DNA from: Nibribacter koreensis
Lineage (GTDB): Bacteria; Bacteroidota; Bacteroidia; Cytophagales; Hymenobacteraceae
Assembly (NCBI RefSeq): GCF_039541795.1
Contig: NZ_BAABGX010000002.1
Coordinates: 1,240,001-1,304,000, forward strand
Direction: 5' to 3'
Length of the DNA stretch: 64,000 nt
The translations under genes were made by a program, and so were the position numbers. Positions 58,595 to 64,000 of this stretch are shown piece by piece. How positions within the stretch are numbered: the first letter of the stretch is position 1; each line of letters opens with the position of its first letter. The notes below the pieces were generated by a model. That model searched no databases. It was not told the DNA's origin and saw nothing but the letters and a program-made list of their open reading frames with translations.

Positions 58595-60313
58595 TTACAT
58601 AAAGTATTTCAAGCGCACTACTTCTTTTTCTGAAAGGAATCTCCAGTCTCCTCTAGGAAGGTCTTTCTTGGTGAGGCTGGCATATTGTACACGGTCCAGA
58701 GATACTACCTCATAGCCCAGGTGTTCAAAAATGCGGCGCACGATGCGGTTACGGCCAATGTGGATCTCAATGCCCAGGAACTTGCCACTGTCCCCCAGTA
58801 AAGCCACATCATCTACGGTTGCTTTGCCGTCTTCCAGTTCCACCCCTTCAGATACCTTGGCCAAGTCATCTTTGGTAATGGGCTTGTCCAGTTCTACCTG
58901 GTAGATCTTGGTGATTTTGTGCGATGGGTGCGTTAGTTTCTGAGCCAACTCACCGTCATTGGTGAAAAGCAACAGGCCGGTGGTGTTTCTATCTAGTCTG
59001 CCCACCGGGAACATGCGCTCCTTAGAGGCGTTCTTGATCAAATCCATCACGGTCTTGCGGCCTTCTGGATCCTCAGTGGTAGTGATGAAGTCTTTTGGTT
59101 TGTTCAAGAGCACATACACCGTTTTCTCACGGCTCAAGGTCTTACGGCCGTATTGCACAGTATCAGCGGGATCTACTTTGTAGCCCATCTCTGTCACCAC
59201 TTCGCCGTTCACTTTGATCTCGCCGGCGGCAATCAGTTCATCTGCCTCTCTACGGGAACAGATACCTGCATTGGCGATGTAACGGTTCAGACGGATGCCA
59301 TCGTCATCGCTGTCCTGTTGCTTGCGCTTCTTACGGTCTTCGTAGTGCTTTAAGTTGTAAGAAGGCGCCTCCTGGGTTTCTTCATTAGAGCGGTCATAGC
59401 GGCTGGTACTACGCGGCTTACTGGCGTCGCGGTCACCCGGTCTGCTGTTTCTATCGTTGCCTCTGCGGTCATCACGGCCCTGGAAAGACGGACGGTCTCC
59501 TCCTTTGTTAAAAGAAGGTCTGTCTCCTCTTTCTGGTCTGGAAGAAACGCGGTCTGGGTTGTCTATCTCAAACGCACGCTTAGGTCTTTCCTCAAATTTA
59601 CGCGGACGCTCATCTCTTGGGCGCTCTTCTCTGCCCTCACTTCTGCTTGGGTGCGGGTTGGGCGCAAATCTCTTCTTGCCCTCTGTAGGATTGAAGCCTC
59701 CCTCACGACGGCCTTCACCACCGCGGTTAAAGCCACGGTTTTCTCTGTTGTCAGAGCTGCCAAAGCTGCGTCTCTCATCACCGCCTCTAGAAGAAGAACG
59801 GTCTCTGTCTCCGCCAAAAGAAGAACCTGGTTTTCTGTAGCCGCCTTCACGGTTACGGTCTTCACCGCCTCTTGAGTAGCTGCCTCTTTCGTTTCTGTCT
59901 GATGAGCCTGGTCTTTTGAACCCGCCTCTGTCATCGTCACGACGTGGTGCTCTATCACGGTCTCCAAAAGAAGGTCTTTCTGAGCGGCTATTGCTGTTGC
60001 GCTCTACCGGACGGAAGTCGCCACCCCGGCGGTCATTTTCGCGGCGTGGGGCTCTTTCTCTGTCATCTCTTCTTGTGCTGGCAGCATAGCCACTGTAGTC
60101 GTCTTTGTGTTCTCTCTGCGGACGCTCTGCACGGTCTCCTCCTCTGTCTGAGGTAGAACGGCTATTGTCATTATCTCTACGCGGGCCTCTGTCTCTGTCA
60201 CCGCCGGCTGGGCGGTCAAAGCGGGTGCCACGGCCAAATACTTTTCTCTCACCGTTGCCTGCGCTACGGTCTCTGTCTCTGCCTTCTTGGGGCGTGTCTT
60301 CTCTTCTAGCCAT
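58595..60313 (-). CDS. rluB: 23S rRNA pseudouridine synthase (RluB type) with long disordered N-terminus
   Basis: 572 residues. Roughly 330 N-terminal residues are a disordered tract rich in Arg, Asp, Gly, Ser and Glu with repeated DRDR, APRRD, GGDR, RGGE and SFGG units. The folded part begins IRLNRYIANAGICSRREADELIAAGEIKVNG, an S4 RNA-binding domain. The pseudouridine synthase follows with the catalytic Asp in FPVGRLDRNTTGLLLFTNDGELAQKL and RNRIVRRIFEHLGYEV. The tail far exceeds normal RluB (about 290 residues) and may bind RNA or drive condensation. Located after coaX (15 nt) on the same strand. Confidence 0.93.
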   Translation of the reverse strand: MARREDTPQEGRDRDRSAGNGERKVFGRGTRFDRPAGGDRDRGPRRDNDNSRSTSDRGGDRAERPQREHKDDYSGYAASTRRDDRERAPRRENDRRGGDFRPVERNSNSRSERPSFGDRDRAPRRDDDRGGFKRPGSSDRNERGSYSRGGEDRNREGGYRKPGSSFGGDRDRSSSRGGDERRSFGSSDNRENRGFNRGGEGRREGGFNPTEGKKRFAPNPHPSRSEGREERPRDERPRKFEERPKRAFEIDNPDRVSSRPERGDRPSFNKGGDRPSFQGRDDRRGNDRNSRPGDRDASKPRSTSRYDRSNEETQEAPSYNLKHYEDRKKRKQQDSDDDGIRLNRYIANAGICSRREADELIAAGEIKVNGEVVTEMGYKVDPADTVQYGRKTLSREKTVYVLLNKPKDFITTTEDPEGRKTVMDLIKNASKERMFPVGRLDRNTTGLLLFTNDGELAQKLTHPSHKITKIYQVELDKPITKDDLAKVSEGVELEDGKATVDDVALLGDSGKFLGIEIHIGRNRIVRRIFEHLGYEVVSLDRVQYASLTKKDLPRGDWRFLSEKEVVRLKYFM

Positions 60314-60369
60314 GTTGAAATTAAAAAATTGCAGTATCGCTACTGTATAAAAGGATGTGTACTATTTGC

Positions 60370-60933
60370 TTATAAATCAGCAGTCTCGCCGATGGTGTTC
60401 TCCTCTGGGGCCAGGTCTCTTAGCTGAGGCAGGTCTCTGAGGTGGTTGATGCCAAAGTACTCCATGAATTTCTGGCTGGTGCCATACAACACGGGGCGTC
60501 CAATGGTGTTTGCCTTGCCTTTGATCTCTACAAGGTCTTTCTCCAGCAGGCGCTGGATGGCGTAGTCACAACTTACGCCTCTTATCTGCTCTAATTGGGT
60601 GCGGGTGATGGGCTGTTTGTAGGCAATGATGGCCAAGGTCTCCAGCGCCGAGGCAGAGAGCTTCTTCTTGGACTTATGCTTCAATAAAATGCTCACCGAG
60701 TCCTGGTAGGCCGGCTTGGTCAAAAATTGATACCCGCCGCCAATGGCGTAAATCTGGAAAGAGAACGCGTCTGTAGAGAATTGAGCATTGAGTTGCTCAA
60801 TTCCCTCCAGCACGTCGCTTACACTCACCTCCGTGACCAAGGCTTCTGAGAGGCATTTCTGCAGCTCCTCAATAGACACTGGCGAGGTGGCACAAAAGAT
60901 AAGTGCCTGTAGGTGATTCAGTAGCAGGTTCAA
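60370..60933 (-). CDS. scpB: Segregation and condensation protein B
   Basis: 187 residues. Winged-helix motifs: LQALIFCATSPVSIEELQKCL, SASALETLAIIAYKQPITRTQLEQIRGVSCDYAIQRLLEKDLVEIKGKANTIGRPVLYGTSQKFMEYFGI. The last stretch is the family signature. It dimerises and works with SMC and ScpA in chromosome condensation. ScpA is not in this window. It lies 56 nt downstream of rluB's start side, 16 nt from the DksA-like gene. Confidence 0.96.
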   Translation of the reverse strand: MNLLLNHLQALIFCATSPVSIEELQKCLSEALVTEVSVSDVLEGIEQLNAQFSTDAFSFQIYAIGGGYQFLTKPAYQDSVSILLKHKSKKKLSASALETLAIIAYKQPITRTQLEQIRGVSCDYAIQRLLEKDLVEIKGKANTIGRPVLYGTSQKFMEYFGINHLRDLPQLRDLAPEENTIGETADL

Positions 60934-60948
60934 ATCAGGTACTCCTTA

Positions 60949-61332
60949 TTAGTCGTTGCGGTTCATTTTAGCCTCAATGGTGTGCTGCGTGTGCGGCACG
61001 GCCTTTAAGCGCTCCTTTGGTATCAATTTACCAGTCTTGATGCACACGCCGTAGCTTCCGTTCTTGATCCGGATTAAGGCGTTCTCCAACTGCTGGATGA
61101 ATTTAAGCTGTCTGGAGGCCAACTGGTTTAAGCTTTCCTTTTCCTGGGTGTCTGCACCGTCTTCCAAGACCTTAGAGGTGTTGGCCGTGTTGTCAGTACC
61201 CTCATCATTGCGGCGGCTCAAGGTTTCTTTGATAAACGTCACCTCTTTGCGCGCATTATTTAATTTCTCAAGGATAATCGACTCAAATTCGTTCAACTCC
61301 TCGCGGGAATACCGTAGTTTTTCTTCAGACAT
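60949..61332 (-). CDS. TraR/DksA-family protein with incomplete zinc site
   Basis: 127 residues. A coiled-coil head (REELNEFESIILEKLNNARKEVTFIKETLSRRNDEG) is followed by the C-terminal domain (SYGVCIKTGKLIPKERLKAVPHTQHTIEAKMN). DksA normally has C-x2-C and C-x17-C-type cysteines; only one Cys is left here (YGVCIKTGKLI). Bacteroidota homologues often share this form. It probably acts on RNA polymerase through the secondary channel. The acidic tip residues (DEGTD) differ from the E. coli DxxDxA motif. Confidence 0.85.
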   Translation of the reverse strand: MSEEKLRYSREELNEFESIILEKLNNARKEVTFIKETLSRRNDEGTDNTANTSKVLEDGADTQEKESLNQLASRQLKFIQQLENALIRIKNGSYGVCIKTGKLIPKERLKAVPHTQHTIEAKMNRND

Positions 61333-61628
61333 GGCTATAATTTGGTAACGGTTTTGCTATAGTTTGTTAGTATAAAAGTATTTAACGCTCGGGCTTGGTT
61401 ACGACAAACGGCCTTTTGTGTTGTAGCCGCTGCCTGCTCAAAGCCCTAAGCGAATCTCAATTTCTGCCCTGCCCCTTGGTAAAAGGCACAGCTTGGGGGA
61501 GTTACAATTTTGCGCAAAAATACAGCTATTATTTCTGAAAACTATGCAGTAGTTCAAATTGATAGCCTCATTTTACAATTTACCCGCTCCTATTGGTCCT
61601 CTTAATCAGTTTGGGCGCTTTATTAAAT

Positions 61629-61666
61629 CATTTTTGGCCTGTTTTCTCCACAATACCCCAAAAACG
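61629..61666. repeat. P38 palindrome copy 30
   Basis: 38 nt, CATTTTTGGCCTGTTTTC left arm; right arm partly decayed (CAATACCCCAAAAACG). Confidence 0.8.
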
Positions 61667-61695
61667 GAAATGGTTAACGGCCTCCTAAAAACAAA

Positions 61696-61725
61696 GGCTC
61701 TGCAAAAAGAGCCTTTTGCAGAGCC
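61696..61725 (-). terminator. Hairpin with U-tract on the minus strand
   Basis: GGCTCTGCAAAA and TTTTGCAGAGCC form a perfect 12-bp stem with a 6-nt loop. On the minus strand it is followed by TTTGTTTTTAGG, so it would end leftward transcription from the PorP gene, 320 nt upstream. Confidence 0.75.
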
Positions 61726-61979
61726 AATGGTTGCATGCCTGTACAGACAAAAACCGTCAAATTTACCGCCTACTTCTACTTAGGCAGCGAACCAACGGCA
61801 TTTTCAGTCCCAATACCTACCGGAATAAAAGTCTATCTAAAAAATTTAACCGAAGCCCTACGGATTGACCAGCCAGGTCCTAATAGATTGCCGAGACGAA
61901 ACGAGGACAAGGGAAAATACCTTAGGCAAGAAGCAGCGTGCCCGAAGGAAGAGATGAGCGTTCATGGACAAGCCTCTGC

Positions 61980-62017
61980 CGTTTTTGGACTCTTTTCTCA
62001 AAAACAGGCTAAAAACG
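61980..62017. repeat. P38 palindrome copy 31
   Basis: 38 nt, CGTTTTTGGACTCTTTTC left arm, TCAAAA core region, right arm AACAGGCTAAAAACG. It lies 29 nt past the PorP stop. Confidence 0.88.
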
Positions 62018-62046
62018 GTGGTAGTGAGTAACTATACGATTGATCT

Positions 62047-63075
62047 TTACCAAACCCACTGTGGACAAAGCGCCTTAGAGGAGTTCTTCAGGCGCATACC
62101 CAGCATGACCTCATGACTACCGGCGTTTACATCTGAGAGACTGGAGGTAGTCCAATCATAGGCGTACCCCACGCTAAACAAATGGTTCACGTTCACCCCG
62201 GCCATCACAGAGACGGCACTTCTGTCTCTGTAAGACGCACCTGCCCAAACCCGGTTGTCATATTCCACGCGGGCGTTTACATCGGTCATCCAGGGGCCGT
62301 CAATCATCTTTCTTACCAGCACAGAGGGCACCACCGCCACGTACCGTTGCAGCTGCACCCTATACCCGGCGGTCACTACATACACAGGCTCCACACTGAT
62401 GGCCAGACTGGACAGAAACGGGCTTTTAAAGTCATCCCGGCTTTTGAGTAAATGCGCCCCGGTAAATCCCAGATACCCTCTTCTGGTATAAAGCCAGGCG
62501 CCCAGGCTCACGTCTGCTTTCAAGGTGGCCATGTTGGCGCCATTCAAAGAAGGATCCATGAGATCGTTCACCTCGGCGCGGGCACTGTTAAAGGACTGCC
62601 GGGCAAAGCCCCCAGAGGCCCCCACCGAGAAGTTGATGGCCTTGGTAAGGGGAATGTGATACGAGTACACCAGATTCAATGCCTGTGACTGTAGCAAACC
62701 CATTCTGTCTGCCTGCAGCACCACGCCCACCCCATGGTGCGGCCTAACACCGTAGAACTTATTGTTACGCTCTACCCGGTTGTTAGAATAGGCGGCGTCT
62801 CTTGACATTCTGTTACGGCCCACGTTGCGGTCATTGTGCCCAATGGACGCATTGGCGCTCAGGTAGACAGAAAAAGGGCTGTTGTCAATGCCTACCCACT
62901 GCTTCCTGATGGAGCTTTTCACGTCAATGTAGTTCTCAATGCCAGCCACCGCAGGGTTTATGAGCAGGTTGTTGACCATGTACTGGCTGTAGTAGTCGGT
63001 TTTTTGGGCAGAGCCCGTGCCCACTGTGAGGCTCCATAACAACAGAGCCAGCCCTATTCCTCTTCCTGTCTTCAT
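62047..63075 (-). CDS. PorP/SprF-family type IX secretion membrane protein
   Basis: 342 residues from the ATG at 63075, which overlaps the upstream TGA stop by one base (TGATG). An ORF to 63186 would remove the signal peptide (MKTGRGIGLALLLWSLTVGT). The family start is KTDYYSQYMVNNLLINPAVAGIENYIDVKSSIRKQWVGIDNSPFS. A beta-barrel follows with repeated short strands, ending VGYAYDWTTSSLSDVNAGSHEVMLGMRL. SprF-type proteins help export or tether the partner surface protein; the neighbour here is a T9SS type B cargo, a standard pairing. Confidence 0.9.
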   Translation of the reverse strand: MKTGRGIGLALLLWSLTVGTGSAQKTDYYSQYMVNNLLINPAVAGIENYIDVKSSIRKQWVGIDNSPFSVYLSANASIGHNDRNVGRNRMSRDAAYSNNRVERNNKFYGVRPHHGVGVVLQADRMGLLQSQALNLVYSYHIPLTKAINFSVGASGGFARQSFNSARAEVNDLMDPSLNGANMATLKADVSLGAWLYTRRGYLGFTGAHLLKSRDDFKSPFLSSLAISVEPVYVVTAGYRVQLQRYVAVVPSVLVRKMIDGPWMTDVNARVEYDNRVWAGASYRDRSAVSVMAGVNVNHLFSVGYAYDWTTSSLSDVNAGSHEVMLGMRLKNSSKALCPQWVW

Positions 63076-64000
63076 CACTTCACAATGGTTACACTGCCCG
63101 TAATTGGTTTCTCCTGCCCGTTGATATGGATGATATAATAGTAAGCGGCCACAGGCAAGGGGTTGCCCTGGTAGGTACCGTTCCACTTAGTTTTATACCC
63201 GTTAGAGGTGAAGACCAGACTGCCCCAGTGGTTGTAGACTTCTACTTTACAATCTGGGTAGGACTCTATGTTCTTAATGTCCCACTCGTCGTTCATGCCG
63301 TCATTGTTCTGAGTGATGACGTTGGGCACAAACAGGTGCGGCGTTACTTCTACCGTTACCTGGTCTGTGACGGTACAGCCTTCCGGTGAAGTATAGGTGA
63401 CTGTATATGTGGTATTCTGTTCCGGGGCTGCCACCACCTCTGCACCTTCTGGGGATTGCAGCCCGGTGGCAGGCGACCATACAAACTTGCCGCCAGCGGC
63501 TGGCGATGCCGTTGCCCGCAGGTGCACACCCCTGCCCTTGAGGATGGAGACATCTGGCCCGGCTATGACTTCAGGACGCACTACTTCTGCTTTTACAGGT
63601 TCTCGTTCCAGACTCACGCACCCGCTACTTGAGACGGCCTCTACGTAGAAGACGGCCTCTTTCTGGAGTCTGGGTGAGGTGAATACATTGCCTGTGTGTA
63701 AGACTACCCCTCCAGTGGGTTGGCTGTACCACTTGTACTGCCACTGGGTGTTAGAAATCTCAAATTTGGCTGACTGCCCGGCGCACACCTTCTGGTTGAG
63801 ATGAGCTAGAGAGTTCAGCTTGGGCAAGGGCTCGGTCTTTACGGCCACAGCGGTGCTTATGCTCTGTTGACACGGGGCAGCGGTCACTACCCTTCTGTAC
63901 CACCGGGTGTCTTTCACTTGCGGTGGCTGGTAATCTTTGCCCGTGTTTACGCCCGGAGCTGGCACAAACCCTCCCGTAGGGCCTATGTCACTTGACTCCC
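63075..64000 (-). CDS. T9SS type B sorting-domain (CHU_C) surface protein, C-terminal part
   Basis: Open in frame to the right edge, so the 5' end is missing. The visible 308 residues contain beta-sandwich PKD/Ig-like units (YTVTYTSPEGCTVTDQVTVEV) and the gliding-type C-terminal domain: FVPNVITQNNDGMNDEWDIKNIESYPDCKVEVYNHWGSLVF, then AAYYYIIHINGQEKPITGSVTIVK. This signal sends proteins through the type IX secretion system to the cell surface. The PorP/SprF gene follows with one-base overlap, the usual cargo-plus-SprF arrangement. Confidence 0.92.
   Translation of the reverse strand, partial: ESSDIGPTGGFVPAPGVNTGKDYQPPQVKDTRWYRRVVTAAPCQQSISTAVAVKTEPLPKLNSLAHLNQKVCAGQSAKFEISNTQWQYKWYSQPTGGVVLHTGNVFTSPRLQKEAVFYVEAVSSSGCVSLEREPVKAEVVRPEVIAGPDVSILKGRGVHLRATASPAAGGKFVWSPATGLQSPEGAEVVAAPEQNTTYTVTYTSPEGCTVTDQVTVEVTPHLFVPNVITQNNDGMNDEWDIKNIESYPDCKVEVYNHWGSLVFTSNGYKTKWNGTYQGNPLPVAAYYYIIHINGQEKPITGSVTIVK

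Larger units (their letters stand above)
61333..62046. other. Gene-poor interval with two P38 copies and a terminator
   Basis: 714 nt between the DksA-like gene and the PorP gene. It holds P38 copies 30 and 31 and a strong hairpin at 61696-61725. ORFs at 61559 and 61735 are short and include repeat-encoded ends (VFGLFSQKQAKNG), so I do not call them. The region 61740-61975 shows no clear feature. Confidence 0.65.

Noticed and set aside
394..62017. P38 elements as ordinary intrinsic terminators
   Set aside because: The T run comes before the stem and the A run after it, on both strands, so the RNA lacks the U tract needed after the hairpin. Separate true terminators lie beside several copies.
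61735..62031. 98-codon plus ORF
   Set aside because: It ends in a P38-encoded peptide (VFGLFSQKQAKNG) and has no recognisable motif or start signal. Treated as chance.

Overview
The window is a gene-dense piece of a Bacteroidota chromosome. It most resembles the Cytophagales family Hymenobacteraceae (Rufibacter, Nibribacter or Pontibacter-like); that family placement is my inference. Support comes from type IX secretion (T9SS) proteins (PorE-like, PorP/SprF and a gliding-type C-terminal sorting domain), DUF4270 and GH3 proteins, a bacterial geranylgeranylglyceryl phosphate synthase, and promoters of the Bacteroidota type (-33 TTG, about 20 nt, -7 TAnnTTTG). Genes are mostly housekeeping and lie on both strands.

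Layout. 1-6 kb: truncated purM, a FemAB/GNAT-like protein, a PorE-like OmpA lipoprotein, and a two-gene Fe-S electron-transfer unit (to 7.1 kb). 7.2-10.3 kb: tRNA-Phe followed by a small accessory block (Fic AMPylase, Thr-rich lipoprotein, HNH nuclease). 10.4-17.9 kb: DAC-like sensor protein, isoaspartyl peptidase, DnaJ-TPR protein, a membrane-protein/GGGP-synthase operon, a candidate structured RNA at 16.4-16.7 kb, and a Rnk/GreA-like protein. 18-31.5 kb: AraC regulator, acyl-CoA dehydrogenase, the panC-panD-flippase-rfaE2-yugP run, divergent glycogen-synthase-like gene and DUF4270 lipoprotein, glmS, RidA, nitroreductase and BrkB. 31.6-41 kb: gltX, AIM24, cytochrome c, GH3, an orphan four-helix-bundle gene inside a repeat nest, lptB, GH25 lysozyme, a GerW-like protein and an FtsZ-like protein lacking the GTPase motif. 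41-54 kb: S9 peptidase, a repeat-like GC-rich element, histidine kinase, second acyl-CoA dehydrogenase, recJ, PH-domain protein, TPR protein and a PpiD/SurA-type isomerase. 54.5-64 kb: CNNM/CorC (GldE-like), small membrane protein, lptC, FadL-like porin, coaX, rluB with a very long disordered tail, scpB, a DksA-like protein, then PorP/SprF and a T9SS type B cargo running off the right edge. LptB and LptC (LPS transport), RfaE2 (heptose), GlmS (amino sugars), PpiD/SurA and PorP all serve the cell envelope.

The strongest unexplained signal is a 38-nt near-perfect palindrome, called P38 here. I find 30 full copies and one degenerate half, about one per 2 kb. Its left arm is CGTTTTTGGCCTGTTTTC, followed by a 2-nt core and the complementary right arm. 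Nearly all copies are intergenic, most lie within about 70 nt of a stop codon, and several abut or share bases with intrinsic terminators. Two copies lie inside coding sequence (a histidine kinase and the CNNM protein), and one supplies the stop codon of the GH25 gene. A second, unrelated family of short palindromes with a shared GATT/AATC core and changing arms forms two clusters (0.6 kb and 4.5 kb). Other points of interest are the candidate ncRNA at 16.43-16.70 kb, the Fic gene bracketed by matching terminator-P38 modules, the four-helix-bundle gene nested in repeats, and the GTPase-less FtsZ homologue.
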